The notes under the pieces were generated by a model, which had not been told where the DNA came from, did not search any database, and worked only from the letters and a program-made list of their open reading frames with translations. Positions 38,693-51,562 of a stretch of DNA of 64,000 nt are shown here, piece after piece. A program made the translations under genes and the position numbers. Position 1 is the first letter of the stretch, and every line of letters starts with the position of its first letter. This DNA comes from Pomacea canaliculata (Eukaryota; Mollusca; Gastropoda; Architaenioglossa; Ampullariidae): the NCBI RefSeq assembly GCF_003073045.1, contig NC_037591.1, forward strand, positions 29,658,074 to 29,722,073, read 5' to 3'.

Positions 38693-39410
38693 TTAACTGC
38701 TGAAAAATTCATGCTTTTCTTCTAACAGTGCTTTGTACTCCTTTTTTATACATGAAAGTTTATTTTTTAAGTTTGCAATTTCGACAGAGATTTCAGTTGC
38801 CTGCTCGAAGCAAGCTTGACTGTGCCGAAGATGAGGAGACACAAGATAGCCAAACAAATGAATAGGATCTTTCGGACCTTTCTTACATCCTTTTTCTTCA
38901 TTTGCATTATTTTTGTCTTTGTCTTTACTTATTGAACTCTCAACACTATCTGATGAACTCTTTATTCCCTTGGTTTGTTCTTGAGGTTCACTTCCACCAC
39001 AGTCTTGTTAATATTACGCCGTCTACTGTTTCACCTGAAGACTTGCTATCATCATTTTCTTCTGACTTGTCTTTTTGTACCCTTCTATTAATAAGAGTCA
39101 TTTCAATAGCTGTCAAATTCTTCTGTCCATGTTTAGTCTCCTCATCTGAGTCTTCATGGTCAAAATCCAAGATCTCTACTTCTTTCAGTGCTTGCATTTC
39201 GAGTCCATTCTCAGCAAACTGCAGCATTCCTACATTTCGAGTACCACCCATTGTGTAGCGAGCTCTGGAAAGACTAAGATAACCGTCTCGCATGTGTTGC
39301 TCCATCTTTGCTTGTTTTGAACAATATGTCAAGAGCATCAAAAAAATCTATGACAAGCTTATCTAGATTTTGCACAGTAGTTCTTTGCCTTTGTCCATTG
39401 TGGAAAAGCT
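38693..39410 (-). CDS. CCDC115: CCDC115 homologue (V-ATPase assembly factor), with frame breaks
   Basis: Minus-strand coding from 39410 (acceptor tgttttcaag) to TAA at 38695-38693. Pieces matching CCDC115, in order, are: NLDKLVIDFFDALDILFK (N-terminal helix), MEQHMRDGYLSLSRARYTMG (the strongest match), VGMLQFAENG, a long Glu/Asp/Ser/Lys linker, then PKDPIHLFGYLVSPHLRHSQ and a C-terminal coiled coil ending EEKHEFFSS. CCDC115 is the animal relative of yeast Vma22 and acts with TMEM199 in V-ATPase assembly at the ER/Golgi. Two single-base breaks interrupt the frame: an extra A in the AAAA at 39315-39318, and an extra base between about 38996 and 39012. The 5' end is unclear: an ATG at 39398 would need one more A at CAAAATC, whereas an upstream exon at 39766-39673 joins in frame without correction. 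Confidence 0.8.
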
Positions 39411-39672
39411 CTTGAAAACAAACAGTAGGCTGTACTGATAAATATTTAATATTTAAGTTCTACGGTAAAATGTTTTTTTTAAATGCTGCAGTGCAAAAAA
39501 AAATATAAATAAAATAAAAACCAAAACAAACAACAAAAAATAAACAATCTAAATTCAAACTCATAATCTATATGCTAGTGCTAAAATATTCAAAAACAAA
39601 ATCCTGGTAATCAGTGAAGGTAACAGTTGAAGTATTTAATCACGGCAGGGGCACATTAAGTTATAAAAGTAC

Positions 39673-39766
39673 CTACATCAGCAAGTATATTTGACTTTAT
39701 CATGAATTCCCTTGCCTTCTGTTTGTTTTTAGTTCGGACGTCTCCTTGCGATTTGTCCTCTGTCGC
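39673..39766 (-). CDS. Possible upstream exon of the CCDC115 homologue
   Basis: An open frame encodes a lysine-rich KATEDKSQGDVRTKNKQK segment, then MIKSNILADV, ending at donor GTAG|GTACTT. Its phase-1 end joins the 39410 exon without any frame correction. No similarity to the short vertebrate N-terminus is seen, so this may be lineage-specific or spurious. An ATG within it (MIKSN) could be the start codon. Confidence 0.4.
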
Positions 39767-40384
39767 CTTCCCCACAGGTCAGGGGGGAGTAAGTCATAGA
39801 ATAAAAATAAGGAATACCACTTTATATGAAGTGAATTGTCTTGAAATCAGATAACTTGGCACAGTATTTAATTCAAAGAGAACTTTTATTTCTTTTTAGC
39901 TGTTATTAAATTTTAGTCTTTGATATGAGAGTGCAAGGACACCACTCGCAGGTTCACACGAAGCAAGAAATGGCGAAAAAATGCGACTACCACATATTCT
40001 TCACATGAGTAATGACGAAGTGTCATGCAGTTCACATTTATCGTTACCACAATCAGAACTATTATAGTGTAGAAGAAGAGTCCAGGAGACTGATTAAAAT
40101 AGTGCACTGAAAACTATATTTATACTGCTTTGCTATTGTAGTGTCAGAGAGGATGAACGAATTACAATAAAAAGAGATAACTGTGTTTCTTTACTCTGAA
40201 TGCACTAATAGTTTTCACCCTATTCGCAATAGACTGGACAAATTTTGCAGAAAACAGGACATTAAGTTGTTTGTATGTGATTAACAACTGTTGACCTTGC
40301 AGGCTATCCATAATCACAATTAGTAATGCTCAGTATTATTGAATTTCAGCACTTTTACACATTTGTTTTATATTCCACCTTTAG

Positions 40385-40540
40385 AAGGGCTTCTGCTTAC
40401 GCAAAAAGTCGCGACAGTACGCATAAAAGTTCGGAGACCCCTTCAATTTTCGTCAATTGGCCCCCTTCAAATTTGACGAAGAACAGGTCCCTTAAAAATC
40501 TAGAAGAAGGGCCCTGGACCCCAAAGAAATTTACCTTTCA
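40385..40540. mobile_element. Second copy of the CAGGGCTTCTGC MITE, right end lost
   Basis: It begins AGGGCTTCTGCTTACGCAAA and follows the 31736-31910 copy for about 150 bases, ending after ACCCCAAAGAAATTTA without the closing inverted repeat. Compared with the first copy, runs of G and C are repeatedly shorter, for example GGGGTCCC against GGGCCC and GGGACCCC against GGACCCC. Confidence 0.65.
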
Positions 40541-41417
40541 ACCTGTTTAGATAATATATTATGCTATGGATAGTTTCAAATTGACTAGCGCAGTATTTGG
40601 ACACATTAGCACTTGCAGCTTAACACCATCCTTAAGTTTTTATAACAAGGAGTCTCATAAAGCAGGGGTCTGTAAATAATCTGCAGATTGAGGAGCACCA
40701 AGCAATATTCCTCACCATTGTTCATCTTACATAAATAAAAGACTGCTGTCCCAGAAGATAACAGTGGAAGGGGTTTGGTCATGGTGTGTAGAAAATAACC
40801 TAAGAAAAAAGACAATCCTTTGAGCCAGCCACCCGATGTCTCAGGAACTCGACCAATACCAGTTAAAGAAATGATAAAAAACAGTTGAACCAAGAAAGCA
40901 ATTATAAAGACACAATGCAGAATATGTTAAATTTACATAGCTCAATAATGTTTGATGAGAGTAATCACTTTGATATGTTAAAAAAAACACCAATAGTGGA
41001 GGTCTCTAAAATACAACAGGCTGTTGAATGTAAAATAACAACAGAAAACAGCCATTAAGCCCCTTTTTAAAAAAAAAATCTTAGAGTGTGAATTGTTTAA
41101 AAACAAAACAATGGTAATAATCCAAAAATCCATTGCATTCAAATAGCCAGTTCCTTAGTTTGTTGACAAATGATTAAACATATCAGTCAAGGATTACAGG
41201 TTTTCTCTTGGGATGATGGGGTTTCCCAGAAGGATTACAGGGTGGTTATCTCAAGTAAACTGCTTTGAATTAGTGAAATATTGGATGTTATATCATGCTT
41301 CATATTACTTTAATGTATTAGAAATTTTAGAGTAACATGAGATCGACAAGGAACAAATTGATGATATCTGTGTATCTGGCATGCACAGAAACATTAATGC
41401 TTTCTGTTTTATGTTAG

Positions 41418-43059
41418 GAGCAAGTACGGTTTCAACAGAAGTTATTACTGTTTGGCCAGCGAAGAGCAAATTTCAAGACTGTAAACCCTGACAGCCGTAA
41501 AGGTTTTAAATTTATTCAATACAGCCAGTATATATAAATAACAACATTTATATGCTTATTTTTTTTTGTTATAAACAAAAACCCACCATACCTGTAGCCC
41601 CCTTCTAACTGATCTACCTATTACCCACATGTGTATACATATTTTTGGCATTGTTTCCTGCTTCTTTAATAAGATATGTGTGAGAGAGAGATAGAAGAGA
41701 AAGTATGAGTGACGAGAGAAACAAATACACAGCTTTGTTTCGTGTTGCTGGTGTCCAGTTTTAAACTTGAATAGTTATTTACTGTTAGTTCTATTTCTTT
41801 TTCTCATCAGCTGCAGAAAATGAAAAGGCATTGAGATTTTTAAGTACACCAAAGCTCCATTTATAAAAAAGCGCCCAGGTGATGCGCAACATGTTTGGAG
41901 ACTACCGTAGAGAAATGAAGGTGTTAGAGAAAGAAGAGTGCAGCAGGTAAAAAAACATTTGTGACTTTCTTAATGTGTTTTCTTTACATATGTAACTGTC
42001 AGGAGAAAAGTTAACAAACTGAAAATGACAGTGGGAATTGTTCAGAAAACAACATTGAATCTGTACTGTTTTTTACTGCCCATGACAAGAAAAAAGTACG
42101 ATTTTTTTCTTGCTGTTTTATTAAGTTGCAAGAGCCAAACTGTGTGCTGCCAAGAAAAAAGAACATCAAATAATTTTCCGGAAGTAGTCTGCATTATACT
42201 GTCGCTTCTTACTCTTTCTCCGGCTGCCATGGCAGGCAGCGAAAAAAAATCCAAATAGAACAGATAATTCAATCGTTTCGTTTGGTGAATAGTGACCATT
42301 TTCAACTGCAAAGTATATATTCTATCCTATATATAGTCGCATTTCACACACAACCCAAGAGTTCCATCTAGACATAATAACCACAGATAGGATCGGCTTG
42401 GGCCGTACAAAGTATTCTCCCATATGTGATTAATTTTTGCTGCCCTCAGTACACAACAAGGATAAAAGTTTCCGCCAGGGTCACCGAGTGTCCAGACCCC
42501 AGTCATCAAGTACAAAACTCACACACAAAACACAAGACGCTTCATATCTTTCTGTTAAGGACAGTAAGTCTTGTATTTTCCCAATAACTGACATGAAAAA
42601 GGTTTGTTGTCTTCTTTTGCCCCTGCGTTCTTCCAGTCCTCTTATCTCACGAACAACAAAAAATTTTTCTCAGGGTTTTGTTTTGCTGTGCTCTCCAGGA
42701 AATATTTTGCGTGCTCAGTACAGGGACAGAAGTTAGGAAGATGGGAGTTCCATCCCTCATCCTTTTCTAATATGGATGCTCTTTCTTTGATTGCCATTGA
42801 TTGCTGTAAAACAGCAGCTGCAAATGCAAGTGCAAATTGTGCTTTAAGTTTTGACCATCTCCCAGAGAGTTTAGATTAACTTTGATCCTTCTGGTATGCA
42901 GCACAAGATTGCAAAGATACAGAGAAAAAATGGAGGACCCCAGTCAAACAGACTGCAAGAATTCAAAGATTTTGTGATGAAGTCAATGGCAAAGAGTTTA
43001 GATTCAATTTTGCTCTTAGGAAGCTGATAACAGCACAGAGATGCCAAGCCAATTCTTAA
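41418..43059 (+). CDS. C8orf33 / UPF0488 family homologue, 5' incomplete and frame-broken
   Basis: Four plus-strand exons are visible: 41418-41502, 41811-41946, 42450-42563 and 42902-43059 (TAA). Similarity to human C8orf33 includes the conserved core KKRQVMRNMFGDYRREM (after two corrections), HRVSRPQSSS in the third exon, and the C-terminal GKEFRFNFALRK before the stop. The first exon encodes KLLLFGQRRANFKT and joins the second in phase (DSRKAAENEKALRFL). The family is small and of unknown function. Breaks: one A appears missing in CCAAAGCT (41851-41853) and one C extra in GCGCCCAGG (41874-41876). They restore each other but put TAA in the uncorrected frame. The third exon also needs a one-base shift relative to the second. 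The start codon and 5' exons were not found. Confidence 0.65.
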
Positions 43060-43770
43060 ATATTGGACCAACAAGATTCTTTGCATTTGTGTGAATACCT
43101 ATAGTGTAATCTTTTATCCAAAAAAAAGGAATTGACATAGAAAAGTGCTGCTGTGTGCATTGATCTTTTATGAAGCAAGGGAAACTTGCAATGCAATAGT
43201 TGGAGAAAGCAGTTTCTTGTGTGCCTGATCGTGTGTACAAGAATACTTTTTTCCTTTGTTCATGCATGACACAACACATACAACCATTAAAAAACCACTG
43301 TAACCAAGAATATTACTTGAAATTGTTTTTATTTAAATCATTTACATATCTGTAACATCCTACATTTGTAATATTTTCAGTGCCCTAGTTTATTCCTCTT
43401 TTAAAAACAAAATGTCGGATAAATGTGACAAAAATTTAACAGGACGTGCTAAGTATTCTCTGGAAAGTTTAAGACGATATAAAGCCATTATAAAAGTAAA
43501 AACACCGACAGACCACAGAGCATTACAGCAACCTAGTGACAAAGAGATAATTCTTTCATTCTCTGCTCACCAGTGAGCTGTACTTCTGTAAAGTCTAGAA
43601 AACATGCAGGATCGACAAAGGCATTCTCTCAGGTTATTTTGAAGCACTTCGTGGTATCAGCTTGTAGTTCCTCAAAGAACACACTGGAAGTCTACCTTCT
43701 GTTCATCTCTCTTTTCATTCCCTTCTCTCTCTCTTTCTCTCCGTTTTTACTAAATTCATTCATTGTATGA
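43060..43770. other. Convergent 3' interval between the C8orf33 homologue and LRRC34
   Basis: The two genes end toward each other 711 bases apart. TTTATT at 43328-43333 is a possible LRRC34 polyadenylation signal on the minus strand. No further exon is seen. Confidence 0.4.
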
Positions 43771-46700
43771 TTACCTAGTCAAACAAAGAGTCATGTCATC
43801 ATCCAACTTGACCACTGCGAGGATTGAGTCTCGCATCTTGCCAGTCTGGAACATCTTCACCATACTAGGACCATAATAGAAATTTCTTCTTATCCCATGC
43901 GCTAGCTCACATAAGTATGTGATCCCATCTACAATGTATGGCTTCACATCTTTTTTTGTTTCGCAATCCAAACGACCAGTTTATCAAGCTGTCAATGCCT
44001 GTGACACAAAAAATATGAATTATATGAGAACATCTGATAGCTGATGACTTAACAATACATAAAAATAAGAAGCAAAAGCAAAACAAAATGAAACATCTAG
44101 ATAGTAGCTGAGTATGGAAGTTTAATGCTGGCTTCAATGAGGTATTTATGTACCTAGTAGAAGAATATTATTTAGCTCAATGTAAGGGTAATAATAATAA
44201 TAAAGTTATTTGTATAGCACTTTCCCACCATTAAAGGAAGCTTAAAGCACTATTACCAAAAAGAAAACATAAGACAAATAATAACACAAACAAAAATAAT
44301 GGATGCTGGACTTAAAAACTATAAGTTTCAGTGTTCTTATCACTATTTACACCCATTCCCTTCTTTCCAGCACTGGACTTTGAAGTTGTTCTTCGTAAAG
44401 CAATGGTATAAGCAATGTCTTGAATTTCACATGTAGACCAGTTAAAAAGAAAGATTTGTTAGAAATATTGAATTTGAAGTTTCAGGCATCACAGTTGAAA
44501 GCAGAACACAGTGTTGGCATTGAATAAGCGAAGGTGACAGTAGTCAGATACACGCTTGAAGCAAGATGCAGAATGACACAAATGAATCTAATCACCAGAC
44601 CACAGTATGAAGTGCATAGATCTAGTATCTAATCTACACAGCATGCAGCAATTTATGTGGTTCGTAAATGGAAAACGGCATGGTCCACAATGCTAGAACA
44701 GCTAAAAGTGTCAGTAAATGAGGCGCAAAATCTGGTACAGTCAAAAGTCCAAAGCAACATGGAGAACAGGAGACAGAAGCCATCTGAGGCAGAAGATGTC
44801 TATTATAAGAAATGATGCAGCACAAGCACTGAAGAACAATCCATAACAGAGGCCAATGGTGCAAAAAACATCAGAGGAGTCGGAGAAACCAAAACTCGAC
44901 ATTAATCCACAGATGAGAAAAAACGACAGAGCTGGTCCCCTCCAGCCAGTTAAGGAAAGGGACATCACTCTCCAAAAGGGGTAGGAAATGCAAAATATCA
45001 GTTTTAGCATATATATATTATTATGAACAGCAAATACAAACAATACAAAGTGCATACTATGCACACTGGTTCCTCCAGTTTGTTGCCCATATAAAGACAT
45101 TTGTCAGATCGTGTTGTCTTCATTGCATCTGCTATGGCACACAGTCCATGCTGCCAATTGTTTGCTGACCACGGAAAGGCTAGAAAGGAAAGAAGTAGCA
45201 AGCTTCTTAAACATTTGCAGAATCTGCAAGTCTTTATTGTATAGCAGCAACAAGAATTTCTCTATTTGAGTGGGGATATAAGTACAATGTTGATGTGATT
45301 AGTTTTTTGTGAATGTACATTCTTCACTGATGTCAATAAGGATATTCAAGTGGCTTGCCTATTATTTCACTTAAGTGAGTCAGTAAAACTGAAAATACTC
45401 TGGTTTGGAAAATCCTTTTGTCAAGTTACAACTTAATTGTGGCTGCTTTACAGTTCAGTTAAAATTACTTGATTTCTCGAATGGCGAAGAACAATTCATG
45501 TGTGATTAACATGGTGTCTTTTGAAACAAACTCTGTAGGTCAAATCATAAATACACTCTAGAAAGGAATACTTTTGCATGCTGAGTGCAGTGTTAAAAGC
45601 AGTGTTGTTTTAGAGAGACAGTTGAAGCCCTTGACAAGGTAGCTGCTACTGCCAGTAACATCAGACAGTGTTAATGAGTTTGCCTGAGGGTTTTCAGAAT
45701 ACAGCCATATTTTGCAAAGTTATCACCTTTTTGAATCATATGTGATAATCAAAAGCTAGTACATGTAGTAAACAATGAGTACTATTCATGCCACTGTTTG
45801 CTCATTTTTCTTTATGACTGGGTTCTTCCACTTTCAGCAGTATCAACAAATACAAAGTATAGTTTTAAGAAATAAAAATATTGTGACATGAGACTAGATG
45901 ATAACTTGGAGATGAGAAAAGGAAGCATAGAAAATAATGATCAAATTATAACAGCAATAAAAACCCTCTATAAGATCAATAGTTGAAGTAAGAAAACTTG
46001 AAGCTGGGCAACACTACTAAATGAAGAGATACTGACCACCGCAGGTTGGTGTTAAGGCTGGCCAAGGCTTCAGCAATGTGCATGGCACCATCATCCTCAA
46101 GTCTGTTAAAACCAAGGTCCAGTATACACAGTGCTGTGTTCAGTTTCAGCACCTTTGCTAACTCCTTCACACCATCACGTGTGATGCGATTGCTAGATTA
46201 AGTCAAAACATGATTATGGTGTAGCATGGGTGATAATAACTTGGTGAGTACAGTACCATTTGCAAACATACAACTGAGTTAACCCGGTTAGCAGAGTTTG
46301 ATGTCGTTTATGCACTACCAGACCTTGAAGAGTTAACTGTAGAATGCAGATGATGCAAACATGATAAGCCTAGTAACATGCAACAGGAAATATACAAGTT
46401 AGCTAAGAAACAGATATTAAGGCAGACATACAGATTAACAGGCAATTAAACATACCAGCTGAGATCCAGGTAGGTCAAAGTGAAGTTCTCCATTAAATTT
46501 CCGCTAGTCGATGCCATTCCAAAGTCTCTCATGTCATACTTCTGAAGATGGAGTTCTTCTAATGTCTTATTCACCTGAAATTGAGAAGTAAAAGTGATGG
46601 TATACGTTGACATTATCATATATATTGACAGAATGCTGCACCAAGTATTGTAATATATCATAGTGTGTAAGACTGAGCACAAACAAGAATACAAGTGTGA

Positions 46701-49700
46701 GTGCATACATAGCTGTTTATGCATACACATTCGTGAGTTCACCTCATACAAAAATACTCTCTTTAAGTGTACTGTGTGCATTGAAATTCACAGGAAAAAA
46801 TTAAGTAATGAGACATTAAGGAATGGGATGTTAAGAGACAACACTTTTTGTGAGCATGGTGATCATCTCTCTCTCTCTGCCTTTCTTTCTCTAACTCTCT
46901 AAGAAGTCTGGTAAATCACACAGGTCAACCAGCAAGTGTTCACACCTCTGGCCATTCAGCAGTTCACTTCCCATCATTGCAGGCATAGTGGCAAAGATAA
47001 ATGTTCTGCTACTAACTAACCTTCAGCATGTTAGCAAAATGAACCACAGGCTCCTCCTGGACTGTCGTAAGAAGTGGGCGGCTGACATCGATGACTCTGA
47101 TAGAAGTATTGTTGCGGAGTACTGTGGCAAGAGCTACTGTGCTCTCCATCCTCTGCACTCAGATTAAGAAACAACTGGCTTATATATTTTTGAGTAAGAA
47201 TATGTAATCAATGTGTTTGCTGATGCTACATTCATAATAGTTACTAAGGTGGGGTTTTTAACAAAAACGTTATGATGAATGCACACTTTACAGACAAAGC
47301 TTCTAATTCATTCGTTAAAATGAGATTTAAAAACAGCTACTTTATGCACTTACTTTTATTTGGTATGGTGATTTTATGTCATTAAGTATAACTATTTGCC
47401 AATCTGATGCCAAAGCCATTTTGCACAAAGAAAGATGTGTATCTAAAGTTGCACAAGTTGTTCCTGCAATTCTTTTCTTCAGTTTCCAACAAAATAGTGG
47501 TGTCTACAGCACAGTATTCACCTTTTGTGTGATGGGAAAATGTGTTATCTCCCTCAGGTAATGCAAGCATCTTTCTTTGCTCATATATAACATTTTTATA
47601 GCTCCTGATGCAGTGAATCCTATCTCAACTTCAATCAAGCAAGACTATGGCAATTTTGCATTTTGGATTTCTTTGCTGTTTTAATAAGTGTAGGTTACAC
47701 AGGAAGCAAGAACAACCCTTGCTAAGCTGTCTTACTTCAAATGAGGTGGATGTATGTGGCATCAGAGTTTTCCTCTTTTTGTTACATATCTGTCAGTTGG
47801 TGTGAATAACAGTTGCTGGGTTGCATGTGAGGTCTTGAACATAAGTCAACAGTCTCAAGTGGAAGACAACTTCATTAAGTTTGAGCTGAACAGTCAACTT
47901 GCCACGAGATCAGCACATTAATATTCATAAGACCCTACATACACACCAGCCATACCATACAACCAGGCAATTTTTGGAAGCTGAGAAACTTAAAACAGTT
48001 CCACTTAAGACGTCATGCAAATCAGACCTGATATTGTATTCCATGTTTGGAATTTTATTATTATTTTAAAAAAAAAAAAAAATCAAGCGATACTATCTAG
48101 TCCTTCCTATGCCAATCATTGGTTTGGGCTTGGTCATTAAATGCTTATATGAAGAATGTACTGAATATGTCTGCACACTATAATGATAGGTTTTGAATGT
48201 TAAGCCAAAACAAACGTAACTACCTCGCAGGCCTGATGCTTGATGCTATACTTTGGCAAAATAGTTTATTATTCAAAAATAAAAAATGATGCCATATCAT
48301 GTCTCTCCCATGTTTAACATCGTTTTGTGCTTGACCCATTCAAAGCTCAAAAGATGCATTTACTGATATACATCATCTCTGTACACAAAAGACTTGCTGT
48401 GTTAAAAATCTAAATGCATTAAGATAAAATGCAGTAGATATTTTCGAAGCAAGAGAAAAATGGAATAAATAGCTATAAAGAATTAAGATGTAAAGAAAAA
48501 TGTTTTCAAATACCAGATCAGCTTCACCAACATCAAGATGCTCCAGGGTGGTATTGATCTGTAAGGCTTGGGCAAAACTCATTCCTCCTTTGTTGTCTAT
48601 TTTGTTTCCATTCAGTAATAGCACTTTCAGCATTTCATTTATCTGTCATTAAGAGATGACAATGAGCAGACCTTATTTGATTGTCAAGAGTTATTCATTG
48701 TTTCATGAGGAGGTGAAGTGCAAAATGTTTATGCTGTAAGGTGACTCGAAAAGCATAGGTTAATTAAAGATTCCCTTTGATCTATAGATGCATACAGATA
48801 AGTGTTAAAAAAAGTATAATAATAACTTCAAGTCCTGAATAACTTTTGAAATTACACAAGTTCATATTATGCTCACATGCAGAGATCGTGCTAGTGCTTC
48901 TGCCCCATCTGGTCCAATTTCATTGCACATTAAATTAAGCCTTTGCAATGTTGTATTGTTCTGTTGACAAAAATAAATTCATAAAGTAAAGATACACACA
49001 GGTTACATGTATGTTCTGTGTTTAAATATAAATACATCCATTTGTATTTTGTCTTTTAACTAAGATTCTTTTTCTACTGTATCTAGAATGGTTTATACTG
49101 GAGAATAAAAGTAGATAGATTGTCAGGAAAACTATCATAGCGGACTGTAATTGAATGCAGAAGATGATGTATCACTAAAAGATCTTCCACAATCAAAACT
49201 CTTTAAGCAAGAAATATAAACCATGGCAAATGCAAAGATCAGTCAAGAGTATACTTATTAATTTCCCAGTAGCATACTTTAGTCACTCAATAAAATCATT
49301 TTTCGTGAAGAAAATTCACTTTGGTCATTAAATATCTTTAGCAAATCAGGCAAAGGTGTAATTTCTATTTACTGTGTAGTAAATATATGATTTTTGCTCT
49401 TTTCAAGGATTGGTTAGCAGAATCCACAACAGGGGCCAAATATCCATGAACTCAGAAAATTGTTATGTTAAATAGAATTCTTTAAAAGGTGCACTAGAGT
49501 ATACTTATTATATAACAATAGTCTTTTGATATTTAATTGCTATCAAAAGTTAAAAACAGGTTAGTGGGTTCTTCCTTTCCCACACCTCAATACTTTCAAA
49601 GAGATGATTTGAAATATGAACATTTTTTTTATTCATTTCTTTATAATCTTCCACTAAATGCTTCAACTTACTTCTAACATTGCAGCAAGGATTTTAGCAC

Positions 49701-51206
49701 CCTTATCACAAATTAAATTGAAGCGGAGATCAAGAGATGTGATGAAAAGATTCTTTAGCAGAACCTTCTGTAGCAGAATGCAGTCATCATCATTGATGCG
49801 GACATCTTAGCAGGTGGTTGTTTCCAGCCAGGTAAAGGTGCATGCTGGTCTTAAACTCCCTACAAAACAAAGTCAGCTTAATATTCAGTATATATGGATT
49901 ATAGCTATTTGTAACTTTCTGAAGTAATTCTATCTAAATAACTAACTACCTTGGAGATACTTGTAGCTTGACTTAAGTAACATTTTATCTCTGTTTACAT
50001 TTTTTTATTCTACAGTTATTTACTTGTTTTACTAGTTAACTTAAACTTAAATAAAAGACTGATATGGGTTGCATTGAAAGGTCTTGAGATCAGGAATGGC
50101 TCTTACACATCTCAGCAGGTTTTACTCTATTAAAGACAATTTTCTTGAAGCAACAATTTTGAAAAGAAGCAAGAACAGCAACTACTAGAGGATGTTTACT
50201 TGCTGCTGGCACGTCTTCATTTTACAACTGTTAATTTTCCATTTTATTTCCATTGATTTTAATATATAACATTTAAAATTAAGCCCAACTCAGCAAGGAT
50301 TTCAGAACAAGCAAAATGGGATGTCACACAGCATCACACTTACATTGTCAGGAGCAATGACAGTTCATTTTTAAAAAAGAAACAAACAGAACTGAATCTT
50401 TGTATACTGACCATTACACTAACTTAAACAAAGCCATTAATACCAAACAAAGAAAAATGAAACATTGTTCATATATTGATCACACATTAAAAATAAGTTC
50501 AAAAGATATGAATTCAAATGTACAAGAGCTGTGTGGTAGAAAAAGCTAAAGATTTAGTAAAAAAAAAATGTAATAACTATATTACACGTATATGAAGGAC
50601 AGACCTATCTAGCTATCTATCCATATTTTAAAAAAATAAGAAAACTGAACACAATTAATAAGGTATGTTAGGTAACTATTGCACTGCTTTGTTCAAGATA
50701 AAATGGAAAAAACAAGAGGTTAGATATCCATGATCTAATAAGAAGCAGCTATAGTCACACAAACTTGTTGAAGATCAACTTCATGTACAATGTTTATAAG
50801 TTGCAACCATCTCAAACAGGAACACTCACTCTACTCACCCTTTTGCTTGTCGGCTATTTTCCAGATAAAAATCAGGACTGATTATATATCAGGGTTATAA
50901 AGGTTTATAAAGTCCTATATATATTTATTTATAAATAAAGAGAGAGAGAGATCTAGAGACTGGAGAGAATATAGACACATCTTACAAGTAACTTTTGAAG
51001 AATCTTATTTTTATAGTGCTTGTAATGTTTTCCTTGTTTACAATCCAAGAACAATTATATGATTTTCAAATTTTGTTTCATTTTGTTCTCCGATGTTTGA
51101 ATATTTGAAAAATAAAACTGCTTTTACTATCAAACTTAAATGTTTTGTAAAGTGCATTGAGTCTGGCAGATGCTGGAAAAACATGGTCTCAAATGTACTC
51201 ATTCTT

Positions 51207-51237
<31 letters not shown>

Positions 51238-51562
51238 TTATTATTATTGTTATTGAACTTAAATTAATTTATTGTAATGTAATTGGTAAAGATACAAAAA
51301 TCTGCAATGCCTACATGTAATATTGAAAACACTGTTATTATTGGCAATGTATGTGGTTACTTTATTTTAAAATCAGAAACCTAATTGATGCTTAATGAAG
51401 ATTTTGTGATTTATCATTTAAAACCATAAATAATGTAGCAACTTACATTAAACATTCCTTTTCTTCTCGCTTGAGCATTTTAAGAATGTAGGGATGTTGC
51501 TTAACACCCAGCTCCTGGCAGGCACTTTCAAAACTGAATAATGTTGAATGGATGTCAGACAT
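43771..51562 (-). CDS. LRRC34: LRRC34 homologue (ribonuclease-inhibitor-type leucine-rich repeats), nine coding exons, frame-broken
   Basis: Minus-strand coding exons are 51562-51447 (ATG), 49859-49672, 48960-48877, 48642-48514, 47152-47021, 46574-46456, 46192-46037, 45179-45058 and 43998-43771 (TAA). All borders are GT..AG. LRRC34-like pieces in order are: SFESACQELGVKQHPYIL, MHLYLAGNNHLL, ITSLDLRFNLICDKGAKILA, TTLQRLNLMCNEIGPDGAEA, NGNKIDNKGGMSFAQALQIN, IRVIDVSRPLL, VNKTLEELHLQKYDMRDFGM, CNRITRDGVKELAKVL, ILDLGFNRLEDDGAMHIAEA, and the C-terminal DVKPYIVDGITYLCELAHGI. Each LRR is about 28 residues. The vertebrate protein is reported in germ and stem cells and in the nucleolus. Frame breaks: a shift near 49804 after NNHLLR, an extra A at 45161-45163, and two opposite shifts early in the last exon (about 43992 and 43977) that expose TGA-TAA. 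Exons 1 and 3-7 are intact. A 5'UTR exon begins at 51634. Confidence 0.85.
44190..44262. repeat. AAT-rich repeat with a TATTTGTATAGCACTTTC motif
   Basis: A short AAT array followed by TATTTGTATAGCACTTTCCC and TTAAAGCACT. Similar modules recur in many marine invertebrate genomes. It lies in the last LRRC34 intron. Assignment is from memory of the motif. Confidence 0.4.
51203..51248. repeat. CTT/ATT compound microsatellite
   Basis: About eleven CTT units followed by four ATT units, in LRRC34 intron 1. Confidence 0.9.

Noticed and set aside
40326-40550. 74-codon plus-strand frame
   Set aside because: Lies almost wholly in the second copy of the 175-bp MITE; the frame is a by-product of the repeat.
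43907-44137. 76-codon minus-strand frame overlapping the LRRC34 last exon
   Set aside because: Created by the frame shift near the exon start; only its first part (DSLINW) is LRRC34 sequence.
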